A stretch of DNA of 64,000 nt from Dyella thiooxydans (lineage in GTDB: Bacteria; Pseudomonadota; Gammaproteobacteria; Xanthomonadales; Rhodanobacteraceae). Positions 22,189 through 31,021 of the stretch are shown in pieces; the first letter of the stretch is position 1; each line of letters begins with the position of its first letter. Below the pieces are notes generated by a model, which searched no databases, had not been told where the DNA came from, and saw nothing but the letters and a program-made list of their open reading frames with translations. The DNA lies in assembly GCF_001641285.1 (NCBI RefSeq), contig NZ_CP014841.1:2108001-2172000 (forward strand). The letters are read 5' to 3'. A program made the position numbers and the translations under genes.

Positions 22189-24188
22189 CAGGCGGTCATC
22201 CTCATCGAGGGCAGCAGCTCGCCGCTGTCGTCGGCCAGCCCGGCCAGGTCGAGCACCAGCGCCAGCCGGCCGTCGCCGGTGACGGTGGCGCCGGCCACGC
22301 CTGCGACGCCCTCGAACAGGTGGCCGAGCGGCTTGACCATGACGTCCTCGCGGCCGAGCACCTCGTGCACCAGGCAGCCCAGACGCAGGTGGCCGATGTG
22401 CAGCACCACCACGTGCCGACCGGACGCGCCGGTGACACCGGCCCAGCCGGAAAGATCGCCCAGCACCAGCGCACGCCCGCGATGCGAGGCGACCATGCGG
22501 CCGTCGAGCAGGCTGTCCTGCCCCGGACGCAGTTCGAACACTTCGTCCACGTTGCTCAGCGGCAGCGCCAGCAGGCGGTCGCCCACGCGCACCATCAGCA
22601 CCCGCAGGATCGCCAGGGTCAGCGGCACCGCCAGCTCCAGCGTGCTGCCACGACCGAGCTTCGAGGTCACCTGCAGGGTGCCGCCCAGTTCGGTGATGCG
22701 GGTCTTGACCACGTCCATGCCGACGCCGCGGCCGGAGATGTCCGACACCGTCGCCGCCGTGCTGAAGCCGGCGCGGAAGATCAGCTCGTAGCACTCGTTC
22801 TCGGTCAGGCGAGCGGCCTGGGCCTCGTCGATAACGCCCTTCTCCACCGCCTTGCGCCTGAGCACGTCGGGGTTCATGCCGCGGCCGTCGTCGCTCACCG
22901 AGATGACGATGCGCTCGCCGCGCTGGGCGGCACCCAGGCGGACGGTACCGCGCCGCGGCTTGCCGGCGCGCTCGCGGTCTTCCGGCCCTTCCAGGCCATG
23001 GTCGAGGGCGTTGCGGATCAGGTGCACCATCGGATCGGCCAACGCCTCGACCAGGCTGCGGTCCAGGTCGGTGCCCTCGCCTTCGGTCACCAGGTCCACG
23101 TCCTTGCCGAGCTGGCGGGCCAGGTCGCGGACGATGCGAGGGAAGCGCTGGAACAGGCGACCGACCGGCTGCATGCGCATGCCGAGCACGGCGTTCTGCA
23201 GGTCGTCGGCGACGCGGTTGAGTTCGTCCACGGTGGACGACAGGGTGTTGTCGCCGTTGCGCGAGGCCAGCGTGAGCAGGCGGTTGCGCAGCAGCAGCAG
23301 CTCGCCGGCCTGGTTGACCAGGGCGTCGAGGCGGTGGGTGTCCACGCGCACCGTGGCCTCGGCCGCCGGCGCCGCGGCGCGGGCCGGTGCGGCGGCGGGC
23401 GCTGCCGGTGCGGGAGTGGGCGCCGGCACGGGAGCGGGTGCCGCGGCCGGCGCGGATGCCGCCGCAACCTGGCCGGGAGCACCGGTGCCATGAATCGAAT
23501 CGAGCAGCGCCTCGAACTCGTCGTCGTTGATCGCGCCGGAGGCGGTCGCCGCGGCCGCGGCAGCGGCGGGCGGTTGCCCCCCCGGGACGGCGCCACCGTG
23601 CAACTGGTCCAGCAGGGCTTCGAACTCGTCATCGCCGATGCTGCCGGACGGCGCGGCAGCGACCGGTTCGGGCGTCACCGCGCCGGGCGCGGCGGTGCCG
23701 TAGAGCGAATCGAGCAGGGCCTCGAACTCGCTGTCGTCGATGGTGCCGTCACCCGCCTGGGGCGGCGGCGCCACCGGCTTGGGCGTGGGCGCCTGGGCGG
23801 GCTTCGCGGTGCCGGGCGTCAGACGCGCCAGCAGGTCGGCCGGCGGCATGTCCATCGATTGGCCCGCGGCCAGCGCGGCCATCATCGCCTGCAGCAGGTC
23901 CAGCGCCTCGAGCAGCGCGTCCATCCGCGGCGGATCGATCAGCAGCGCACCGTTGCGGGCGGCGTTGAGCAGATCCTCGGCGTGGTGGCACAGCTGCACC
24001 ATCGGCTCGACGTTGAGGAAGCCGGCACCGCCCTTGACGGTATGGAACGCGCGGAACACCGCGTTGAGCAGCTCGGCATCCTGCGGCGTCGCCTCCAGGT
24101 CCACCAGCTGCTCGCCGAGACGCTCGACCAGCTCACCGGCTTCGACCAGGAAGTCGTCGCGCAATTCGGCATCGAAGGAGGGATCCAT
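22188..24188 (-). CDS. cheA: Chemotaxis histidine kinase CheA (flagellar system)
   Basis: Encodes 666 residues. P1/HPt with His about 49 (RAFHTVKGGAG). Instead of a folded P2 there is a long Ala/Pro linker carrying three repeats of (D/N)D(S/D)EFEALLD at about 149-164, 183-198 and 219-234. P3 (RLDALVNQAGELLLLRNR), P4 ATPase (HLIRNALDHGLEGP, VSDDGRGMN, SGRGVGMDVV) and P5 follow. It phosphorylates the neighbouring CheY. The repeats resemble the FliM EIDALL peptide and probably dock CheY. It lies between cheZ and motC. Confidence 0.95.
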   Translation of the reverse strand: MDPSFDAELRDDFLVEAGELVERLGEQLVDLEATPQDAELLNAVFRAFHTVKGGAGFLNVEPMVQLCHHAEDLLNAARNGALLIDPPRMDALLEALDLLQAMMAALAAGQSMDMPPADLLARLTPGTAKPAQAPTPKPVAPPPQAGDGTIDDSEFEALLDSLYGTAAPGAVTPEPVAAAPSGSIGDDEFEALLDQLHGGAVPGGQPPAAAAAAATASGAINDDEFEALLDSIHGTGAPGQVAAASAPAAAPAPVPAPTPAPAAPAAAPARAAAPAAEATVRVDTHRLDALVNQAGELLLLRNRLLTLASRNGDNTLSSTVDELNRVADDLQNAVLGMRMQPVGRLFQRFPRIVRDLARQLGKDVDLVTEGEGTDLDRSLVEALADPMVHLIRNALDHGLEGPEDRERAGKPRRGTVRLGAAQRGERIVISVSDDGRGMNPDVLRRKAVEKGVIDEAQAARLTENECYELIFRAGFSTAATVSDISGRGVGMDVVKTRITELGGTLQVTSKLGRGSTLELAVPLTLAILRVLMVRVGDRLLALPLSNVDEVFELRPGQDSLLDGRMVASHRGRALVLGDLSGWAGVTGASGRHVVVLHIGHLRLGCLVHEVLGREDVMVKPLGHLFEGVAGVAGATVTGDGRLALVLDLAGLADDSGELLPSMRMTA
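23487..23744 (-). repeat. Three coding repeats (EFEALLD peptide) in the cheA linker
   Basis: Three copies of a 16-residue unit: TIDDSEFEALLDSLYG, SIGDDEFEALLDQLHG and AINDDEFEALLDSIHG, spaced about 35 residues apart by Ala/Pro/Gly-rich sequence. The units diverge at DNA level, so they are not a recent slippage product. Confidence 0.9.
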
Positions 24189-24282
24189 CTAGATCTCCCT
24201 CCCCGACGGGCGCATCGCTTCGCCCCCCGCCGTGGCGGCGGTCGGACGTCGCGGCAAGGGCGGCATCGGCATCATGGGCGCC

Positions 24283-24927
24283 TCAGAAGCCGAATTCGCT
24301 GAGCAGGCGGTCGGCCTCGTCCTGGCTGTTGATCTTCTCGACCGCTTCTTCGGTCTCGCGACCGGACAGCGCGCCGGTGAGGCGCACCAGCTCGATCATG
24401 GCCGACTCCACCGAGCTGATGAAGCCGACCACCTTCTTGATGCGCTGGCCGGAAAGATCCTGCCAGGACTGCGCCAGCACCATGTCGTTGAGACCGGCGG
24501 TGCAGTGCTCGGCGAACTCGGTGGCCTGCTGCGCCAGTGCCTTCACCGGCGCGGACGAGATCTCATCGGAGGCGTCCAGCATGACCTTGGCGTCGTTGGC
24601 CAGCGACTCGGCCTCCGGGCGCATGCGCTCGGCGAAGTCGATGGTGCGGTGGGCCGCCTGCGAGCTCATCTCCAGCACGTCCTGCAGGTGCTTGCGCGCG
24701 TCGGTGACGTTGTCGGGATAGCCGTCCTGCACCAGGTCGCCGCCGAGGCGGCTGACCGCGTCGTGCAGGTCGCGGGCGAGTACGCCCAGGGCGCGGAACA
24801 ATTTCTGCTCGCGCTGGCGCACGAGGGAGTCGAGCGCGTGTTCGAACGCCGGGCCGTCCGGGCTGGTCAGCAACTGGTGCAGTTCGTCCGGCAGGGTCTC
24901 GCGGGTCAGGGAAAGTTGGGCGCTCAT
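24283..24927 (-). CDS. cheZ: CheY-P phosphatase CheZ
   Basis: Encodes 214 residues, mainly a long helical hairpin. The catalytic region [16 protein letters not shown] keeps the Asp and Gln (DLSGQ, DLTGQ in E. coli with D143 and Q147). The C-terminal peptide [12 protein letters not shown] matches the CheY-binding tail (LLxSLGF). It removes phosphate from CheY. It overlaps cheY by ATGA. The 94-base gap to cheA holds no recognisable gene or promoter. Confidence 0.95.
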   Translation of the reverse strand: MSAQLSLTRETLPDELHQLLTSPDGPAFEHALDSLVRQREQKLFRALGVLARDLHDAVSRLGGDLVQDGYPDNVTDARKHLQDVLEMSSQAAHRTIDFAERMRPEAESLANDAKVMLDASDEISSAPVKALAQQATEFAEHCTAGLNDMVLAQSWQDLSGQRIKKVVGFISSVESAMIELVRLTGALSGRETEEAVEKINSQDEADRLLSEFGF

Positions 24928-25319
24928 GCGGCTGCTCCTGCGGCAGCCAGCCGCTCGAAGATCTTGGTGAGTTTTTCTTCCAGCGTGGCAGCGGTGAACG
25001 GCTTGACGATGTAGCCGTTCACGCCGGCCTGCGCGGCGGCGATGATCTGGTCGCGGTTGTTTTCCGCCGTGACCATCAGCACCGGCATGGTCTTGAGCGT
25101 GGGCTCGGCGCGGATCGCGCGCAGCAGGTCGATGCCGGTCATGTTCGGCATGTTCCAGTCGGTCACCACCATGTCGAATGGCTGGGCCTTGAGCATCGCG
25201 ATGGCCGCCTCGCCGTCGTCGGCTTCCTGGATCAGGTTGCCGGCGAAGCCGAGCTCGACGAGGAGGTTCCTCACGATGCGCCGCATGGTGGAAAAGTCGT
25301 CCACCACCAGGATTTTCAT
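24924..25319 (-). CDS. cheY: Chemotaxis response regulator CheY (flagellar)
   Basis: Encodes 131 residues from the ATG at 25319 ([20 protein letters not shown]), as in polar-flagellate CheY proteins; an in-frame GTG at 25349 and TTG at 25331 are less likely. Phospho-acceptor Asp about 54 ([12 protein letters not shown]), Thr in MVTAEN, Lys in YIVKPF. CheY-P binds FliM to reverse the motor. A short Ala-rich tail follows the receiver. It is next to cheZ and 72 bases after fliA. Confidence 0.95.
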   Translation of the reverse strand: MKILVVDDFSTMRRIVRNLLVELGFAGNLIQEADDGEAAIAMLKAQPFDMVVTDWNMPNMTGIDLLRAIRAEPTLKTMPVLMVTAENNRDQIIAAAQAGVNGYIVKPFTAATLEEKLTKIFERLAAAGAAA

Positions 25320-25391
25320 GTTCTTGTTCAAGCCCGTCTCCACTTGCACGCCTCGCGGTCGTGCGCCAGCCCTAGTGTTTCCGTGCGTTGC

Positions 25392-26126
25392 TCAGTCGTC
25401 GTCCCGCCACCCGGTCATGCGCGCGCGCAACCGGATGATGGCCTGGCCGTGGATCTGGCAGACCCGCGACTCGGTGACGCCAAGCACCGCGCCAATCTCT
25501 TTCAGGTTGAGTTCCTGCTCGTAGTACAGCGACATCACCAGTTGCTCGCGTTCCGGCAGGGTGGTGATCGCGTCGATCAACGCCTGACGCAGACCCTGCT
25601 GCTCCAGTCCCTCCGCCGGACCGAGGCCACTGGCATCGGCCACGTCCATCGCCGGGCTTCCGTCGCCGTCATCCGGCGCCGTGAGGCTCAGCAACCGGGC
25701 GCTGGCGGCATCGGCCAGCACCTGGTGGTACTCGTCGGCGGTCATGCCCAGTCGCTTCATGACCTCCGCATCGTCGGCGTCCGCACCGGTCTCGATCTCG
25801 ACCTGGCGCACCACGTCGGCGACTTCACGCGCCTTGCGGTGAACCGAGCGCGGGGTCCAGTCGGTCCTTCGCAACTCGTCGAGCATCGCGCCACGGATGC
25901 GGATGCCCGCATACGTCTCGAAGCTGGCCGAACGATCCGTCGCGTAGTTACGCGCCGCCTCCAGCAGGCCGATCATGCCCGCCTGGATGAGATCGCCCAC
26001 GTCGACGCTCGGGGGTAGTCGCCCCATCAGGTGATAGGCGATGCGCCTGACCAGCGGCGCATGCGTTTTCACCAGTTCGTCGGCGCTTTGCCGTTGAAGT
26101 TGCAGATATTCCGTTGCCACGCTCAT
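25392..26126 (-). CDS. fliA: Flagellar sigma factor FliA (sigma-28)
   Basis: Encodes 244 residues. Region 2 (VDVGDLIQAGMIGLLEAARNY ... FETYAGIRIRGAMLDELR), region 3 (DAEVMKRLGMTADEY) and region 4 (LPEREQLVMSLYYEQELNLKEIGAVLGVTESRVCQIH) are all present. It directs late flagellar and chemotaxis genes; matching promoters are seen at 12335, 12395 and perhaps 54306. The start at 26126 has GGTGAG upstream and follows the fleN stop by one base. The longer frame to 26219 lies inside fleN. Confidence 0.95.
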   Translation of the reverse strand: MSVATEYLQLQRQSADELVKTHAPLVRRIAYHLMGRLPPSVDVGDLIQAGMIGLLEAARNYATDRSASFETYAGIRIRGAMLDELRRTDWTPRSVHRKAREVADVVRQVEIETGADADDAEVMKRLGMTADEYHQVLADAASARLLSLTAPDDGDGSPAMDVADASGLGPAEGLEQQGLRQALIDAITTLPEREQLVMSLYYEQELNLKEIGAVLGVTESRVCQIHGQAIIRLRARMTGWRDDD

Positions 26127-26127
26127 C

Positions 26128-27120
26128 TCACCACCCCGTCGCCGGTGCAGCCTGACCACTGAAGAAAGCGATGCGGCCGAGCCCCCGACGATCGGGTTCT
26201 GCCCATGTATCGGCCGCACCTGCCAATTGCTTGAATGCCTGTGACGAGCGACTGCCCGGGGCCATGTCCACCACCGCGTTCTGGCGGCGGATGGCCTGGC
26301 GCAGACGCTCGTCCTGCGGCACCCAACCCATGAAATCCAGCATCACATCGAGGAACCGGTCGGTCACCCGGGCCAGCTTCTGGTGCAGCGCGCGGGCTTC
26401 GCCCAGGTTGCGCACCATGTTGGCCACCATGTGCAGCCGCTTCACCCCGAAATCCCGGCTGAGCACCTTGGCCATCGCATAGGCGTCGGTGATCGAAGCC
26501 GGCTCGTCGCACACCACCAGCAGCACGTCGTCGGCCGCGGCGGCGAACATCGACACCGAGTCGGAAATGCCGGCGGCGGTGTCCACCAGCAGGAAATCCG
26601 GTACCTGCGGCAGCTCGTCGAAGGCGCGGATCACCGCGGCCTGCTCGCCCGAGCCCATCTGCGCCAGCCGACGCGCGCCGGAACCGGCGGGAATCACCTT
26701 CAGCCCGTGCGGCGCCTCCATCACCAGGTCCTGCAGGCTGCACTGGCCGTCGAGCATGTGGCCGAGGTGGCGCGAGGGCGCCAGGCCGAGCAGCACGTCG
26801 ACGTTGGCCAGGCCCACGTCGGCATCCAGCAGCAGCGTGTCGCGCCCCATCATCGCCAGGGTCATGCCCAGGTTCACCGCCACCGTGGTCTTGCCCACGC
26901 CACCCTTGCCGCCGCACACGGCGATGGTGCGGCAGCGGTGGCCGGAGATGCGCCGATCGAGATTGGCCGCCTGCGTCCCGACGCCATGGTCGGGGGTGAC
27001 GATGCCGGTGTCGGTGATCGACGAAACCATCTGCTTGAGTCCCCAGGCCTGATTCATGGAAGGCGCATGCGCATCCGCCGCGGCGCCGGAAAAGTCGTTG
27101 AGGGTGGACAACGCGCTCAT
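26128..27120 (-). CDS. fleN: Flagellar number regulator FleN/FlhG (MinD-like ATPase)
   Basis: Encodes 330 residues. A deviant Walker A GGKGGVGKTT at about 70-79, LLDADVGLANVDVLLG and DFLLVDTAAGIS place it in the MinD/ParA family. The N-terminal MNQAWGLKQM (about 22-31) resembles the DQAxxLR helix of FlhG that stimulates the FlhF GTPase. It limits flagellar number, in pseudomonads by restraining FleQ. It is coupled to flhF by ATGA. The region before the P-loop is longer than in typical MinD. Confidence 0.95.
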   Translation of the reverse strand: MSALSTLNDFSGAAADAHAPSMNQAWGLKQMVSSITDTGIVTPDHGVGTQAANLDRRISGHRCRTIAVCGGKGGVGKTTVAVNLGMTLAMMGRDTLLLDADVGLANVDVLLGLAPSRHLGHMLDGQCSLQDLVMEAPHGLKVIPAGSGARRLAQMGSGEQAAVIRAFDELPQVPDFLLVDTAAGISDSVSMFAAAADDVLLVVCDEPASITDAYAMAKVLSRDFGVKRLHMVANMVRNLGEARALHQKLARVTDRFLDVMLDFMGWVPQDERLRQAIRRQNAVVDMAPGSRSSQAFKQLAGAADTWAEPDRRGLGRIAFFSGQAAPATGW

Positions 27121-28724
27121 GCGTGGGCCACCTGGAAACCGAAGCGCTCGGCCAGCATGCCGTCGTCCAGCGGCGGCGCGGCTGTCTTCAGCGCGTGCGC
27201 GGCGCGCAGCACCAGCACGCGGGCGTCGGCCACGGCGAGGTCTTCCGGCACGCGCTGGCCGTCGGTGGTGTAGTCCAGCGGCAGCCTGTGGCGGATCAGC
27301 ACCGACAACGCGCCACCGAGGTTCGGCGCCTCGTCGAGCTTGGTCAGCACCACGCTGGCCGGCTCCAGCGGCATGTAGGCGCGCACCGATTCCTCCAGCG
27401 ACTGCGACTGCGAATTGGCCGCCAGCACCAGCGAGATGCGCAACGCGATGCCGTCGCTGTGGGCGACCTCGTTGAGCACATCCATCTGCTGCTCCAGCCG
27501 CGGATCGGTGCCGGACACGCCGGCGGTGTCGATCAGCACGGTGTGCTTGCCCTTCAACATCTCCAGCACCTGGCGCAGGCTCGCCGCGTCGTCGGCCGGG
27601 TACACGCGCACGCCCATCAGGCGGCCGTAGTGCTCCAGCTGGGCGGCGGCGCCGATGCGGTAGTGGTCGGTGCTGACCAGCGCCACGTTGGCGGCGCCGT
27701 GACGCACCACCGCCCTGGCGGCGAGTTTGGCAATCGTGGTGGTCTTGCCCACGCCGGTCGGACCGACCAGGGCGGTCATTCCGCCATCGCTGTCGCCGCG
27801 GCCGCTGATCGCCACGCTGCGGCTGAGCATGCCCAGCGGCAGGTAGCGCGCCTGTTCGGCACTGATCTGTTCGGGCAGGTCGTCGGCGAGCTTGCGGGCG
27901 ACGTCGGCGTCGATGCCCAGGCGGGTGAGTTCACGCAGTACGCGGGCGCGCAGCGGGTGGCGGCGCTCCATGTCGTTCCAGGCCAGGCTGGACAGCTGCA
28001 TTTCCAGCATCTCGCGCAGGAAGCCCAGCTCGGCGCGCATGCGCGCGGTGTCCTGCATGGCGCGCTCGATGGCCGGGTGCACGGTCGGGGCCTCGTTCGC
28101 GGCAGCCTTCGCCTCGGCCGGCGCCGGGGCGGGGACCGGAGCCGGGGCCGATGGGGTCGCCGCGGCAGGCTTCGGCGCCGGCGCGGTCTCCGCGGCCACC
28201 GGGGCGGCGCTGCGACGCGCCACCGGCATGGCGACGCGTGCCGGCGCGTTCGAGGCGTTCGATGCGGGTGCGGCCGGCGGGACCGGGGCACGGCGGACCG
28301 CCTGCGACAGGGCCACGGTGTCCTCCGCCACATCCTCACCATAGGGACGCGCCGGCGCAGCGGGCCGGGATGCCGGCGGCAGCCGATCGGCCGGCGCAGC
28401 GACGGCGGCGGGCGTTGCCTCGGCGGTCGGCTCCGGGGTGTCCTGCAGCAGGCGACGGCCGAGGCGACCGTGACGGGCGGCCGGCACGTGTTCGGCCGGC
28501 GTCGGCAGTTTGACTTCCGGCGTCGGTGCCACGTCACTGGCGGCCGGGGCGCCGTGGCGGGCAGCCTCGCGCACCAGCGCCTCGTCGTAGTCCAGTGCGG
28601 CGATGATCTCGATGCCTTCGGGCAGGCGACGGGTGGACAGGATCACCGCATCGGGGCCCTGCTCCTCACGCACCAGGCGCATGGCCTGGCGCATGTCCGG
28701 GGCGACGAAACGTTTGATCTTCAT
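27117..28724 (-). CDS. flhF: Flagellar placement SRP-type GTPase FlhF
   Basis: Encodes 535 residues. An N-terminal basic domain (MKIKRFVAPDMRQAMRLVRE ... GPDAVILSTR), a long Ala/Pro-rich linker (about 65-215), the N-domain helices and the NG GTPase domain with GPTGVGKTTTIAKLAA, STDHYRIGAAAQL, LIDTAGVS and TKLDEAP. It marks the cell pole for flagellar assembly. It overlaps fleN by ATGA and starts within the stop of a small frame at 28721-28909. Confidence 0.95.
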   Translation of the reverse strand: MKIKRFVAPDMRQAMRLVREEQGPDAVILSTRRLPEGIEIIAALDYDEALVREAARHGAPAASDVAPTPEVKLPTPAEHVPAARHGRLGRRLLQDTPEPTAEATPAAVAAPADRLPPASRPAAPARPYGEDVAEDTVALSQAVRRAPVPPAAPASNASNAPARVAMPVARRSAAPVAAETAPAPKPAAATPSAPAPVPAPAPAEAKAAANEAPTVHPAIERAMQDTARMRAELGFLREMLEMQLSSLAWNDMERRHPLRARVLRELTRLGIDADVARKLADDLPEQISAEQARYLPLGMLSRSVAISGRGDSDGGMTALVGPTGVGKTTTIAKLAARAVVRHGAANVALVSTDHYRIGAAAQLEHYGRLMGVRVYPADDAASLRQVLEMLKGKHTVLIDTAGVSGTDPRLEQQMDVLNEVAHSDGIALRISLVLAANSQSQSLEESVRAYMPLEPASVVLTKLDEAPNLGGALSVLIRHRLPLDYTTDGQRVPEDLAVADARVLVLRAAHALKTAAPPLDDGMLAERFGFQVAHA

Positions 28725-28909
28725 GCGTGCTTGCTCCGCGGCGAAGGCCGAAGGATCGGCGCCGGCGCACGGGTGGCGGCGCGGCGAACCGGGGTGTCGG
28801 TCAGGACGAGGATCCCGGCGGGATGACCCGCTACGCGGTGCCAGTCCTGCGCGGCCGGACGGCGGTGGTCCGCGTTCGGCCCGCTCGTGACGTGTCGGTC
28901 AGTGCTCAT
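28721..28909 (-). CDS. Possible 62-residue protein between flhA and flhF
   Basis: The frame MSTDRHVTSGPNADHRR ... SPRSKHA fills the otherwise empty 199-base gap between flhA and flhF. GAGGAA lies 6 bases before the ATG and its TGA overlaps the flhF ATG, which would give translational coupling. The product is basic, rich in Arg, Pro and His, and has no recognised domain. It may be a real small gene or a leader that couples flhF translation to flhA; codon statistics in GC-rich DNA cannot settle this by eye. Confidence 0.4.
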   Translation of the reverse strand: MSTDRHVTSGPNADHRRPAAQDWHRVAGHPAGILVLTDTPVRRAATRAPAPILRPSPRSKHA

Positions 28910-28923
28910 GTCGGATTCCTCGC

Positions 28924-31011
28924 TCAGCGTCCCAGCGCCTGCACCAGCCGCACCCGGCGGTTGTCAGGCACCTCGTTGTAAGCGAGTACGTGCAGGTTCT
29001 GTGCCACGTGGCGGGTGAAGCGCGCGAGCCACGGCCGCAGCGGCGGCGAAACGAGCAGCACGGCCGGTTCGCCGCTCATTTCCTGCTTGCGCGCGGCCTC
29101 GGCCACGCCCTGCTGCAGGCGGTCGGCCAGGCCCGGCTCCACCGCGGCGCCGGTGCCGCCGCTGCCGGTGAGCGACTGGGTGAGGATCTGCTCCAGCTCC
29201 GGCGCCAGCGTGATGACCGGCACCTCGGTGCCCAGCCCGGTGATCTCCTGCACGATCTGCCGGCCCAGGGTGACGCGGACGGCGGAGGTGAGGACGCCGG
29301 GATCCTGACTCTGGCTGGCGTGCTCCGCCAACGATTCGACGATCGAGCGCATGTTGCGGATCGGCACCCGCTCGGCCAGCAGGTTCTGCAGCACCTTGAC
29401 CACCGTGCCCAGCGGCAGGCGCTTGGGCACCAGGTCTTCGACCAGCTTCGGCGCGCTCTGCGCCAGGCGGTCGAGCAGCTGCTGCACGTCCTGGTGGCTG
29501 AGCAGCTCGTGGGCATGGTTGCCCAGGATGTGCGAGAGGTGGGTGGCGACCACGGTGGCCGGATCGACCACCGTGTAGCCGAGCGACTGCGCGTTGTCGC
29601 GCTGGCCCTGCTCGATCCACACCGCCTCCAGCCCGAACGCCGGATCGCGCGTGGCGATGCCGGGCACCTGGCCGTGCACCTGGCCGGGGTTGATCGCCAG
29701 CAGGCGCTCGGTGTGCACCTCGGCCTCGCCCATCGGCACGCCCATCAGGGTGATGCGGTAGGTGTTGGGGCCCAGGTCCAGGTTGTCGCGGATGTGCACC
29801 GGCGGCACCAGGAAGCCCAGCTCCTGCGACAGCTTGCGGCGCACCGACTTGATCCGCCCCATCAGCTCGCCGCCCTGGTGGGTGTCCACCAGCGGGATCA
29901 GCCGGTAGCCCACTTCCAGGCCCAGCGGATCGACGCTGGCGACGTCCTCCCAGCCCAGCTCCAGGCGCTCGGTGGGCGCGGCCGGTGCCGGTACGTCGGC
30001 GGCCTGCTGCGCCACGCGCGCGGCGGCATCGCGCTCGCGCCGGAGCATCAGCCATGCGGCCGCGCCACAGGTGCAGGCGAGCAGCAGGAAGGCGATGTTC
30101 GGCATGCCCGGCACCAGGCCCATGACGCCCAGCACGGCACCGGCCACCGCCAGCGCGCGCGGCTGGCCGAAGATCTGCGACACCAGCTGCTTGCCCATGT
30201 CCTGCGCCTTGGACACGCGGGTGACGATCACCGCGGCAGCGATCGACAGCATCAGCGACGGCACCTGCGCCACCAGGCCGTCGCCGATGGTCAGCAGGGT
30301 GTAGGTCCTGGCCGCCTCGCTGGCCGACAGGCCGTGCTGCAGCACGCCGACGAAGAAGCCGCCGACGATGTTGATGATCAGGATCAGGATGCCGGCGGTG
30401 GCGTCGCCGCGGACGAACTTCGACGCACCGTCCATCGAACCGTAGAAGTCCGCTTCCTCGCGCACTTCCTGGCGGCGCTCGCGCGCCTGTTCCTGGGTCA
30501 GCAGGCCGGCGTTGAGGTCGGCGTCGATCGCCATCTGCTTGCCGGGCATCGCGTCCAGGGTGAAGCGGGCGGTCACTTCCGACACGCGGGTGGCGCCCTT
30601 GGTGACCACCACGAAGTTGATGATGGTGAGGATCGCGAACACCACCAGGCCGACCGCGAAGTTGCCGCCGATGACGAACTCGCCGAACGCCTCGATCACC
30701 TTGCCGGCGGCGCCGGGGCCGTCGTGGCCGTGCATCAGCACCACGCGGGTGGAGGCGATGTTCAGCGCCAGGCGCAGCAGCGTGGCCATCAGCACCACGG
30801 TCGGGAAGGCGGCGAACTCCAGCGGCCGCATCACGTAGATCACCGCCAGCAGGATCACCAGCGACAGCGCGATGTTGAAGCTGAACAGCATGTCCAGCAG
30901 GAACGGCGGCAGCGGCAGCATGATCATCGCCAGCGCCGCCAGCAGGATCACCGGTGCCCCTATGCCACGTCGTCCGATCTGCTTGAGGTTATCGAGTGCG
31001 ACGGTGGCCAT
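28924..31011 (-). CDS. flhA: Flagellar export gate protein FlhA
   Basis: Encodes 695 residues. The N-terminal half carries about eight membrane segments and the FHIPEP signature around TRVSEVTARFTLDAMPGKQM; the C-terminal half is the cytoplasmic substrate-docking domain starting near residue 345. FlhA forms the nonameric export gate and uses the proton motive force. It follows flhB by 10 bases. Length matches the family. Confidence 0.97.
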   Translation of the reverse strand: MATVALDNLKQIGRRGIGAPVILLAALAMIMLPLPPFLLDMLFSFNIALSLVILLAVIYVMRPLEFAAFPTVVLMATLLRLALNIASTRVVLMHGHDGPGAAGKVIEAFGEFVIGGNFAVGLVVFAILTIINFVVVTKGATRVSEVTARFTLDAMPGKQMAIDADLNAGLLTQEQARERRQEVREEADFYGSMDGASKFVRGDATAGILILIINIVGGFFVGVLQHGLSASEAARTYTLLTIGDGLVAQVPSLMLSIAAAVIVTRVSKAQDMGKQLVSQIFGQPRALAVAGAVLGVMGLVPGMPNIAFLLLACTCGAAAWLMLRRERDAAARVAQQAADVPAPAAPTERLELGWEDVASVDPLGLEVGYRLIPLVDTHQGGELMGRIKSVRRKLSQELGFLVPPVHIRDNLDLGPNTYRITLMGVPMGEAEVHTERLLAINPGQVHGQVPGIATRDPAFGLEAVWIEQGQRDNAQSLGYTVVDPATVVATHLSHILGNHAHELLSHQDVQQLLDRLAQSAPKLVEDLVPKRLPLGTVVKVLQNLLAERVPIRNMRSIVESLAEHASQSQDPGVLTSAVRVTLGRQIVQEITGLGTEVPVITLAPELEQILTQSLTGSGGTGAAVEPGLADRLQQGVAEAARKQEMSGEPAVLLVSPPLRPWLARFTRHVAQNLHVLAYNEVPDNRRVRLVQALGR

Positions 31012-31021
31012 GCGCGTATCC

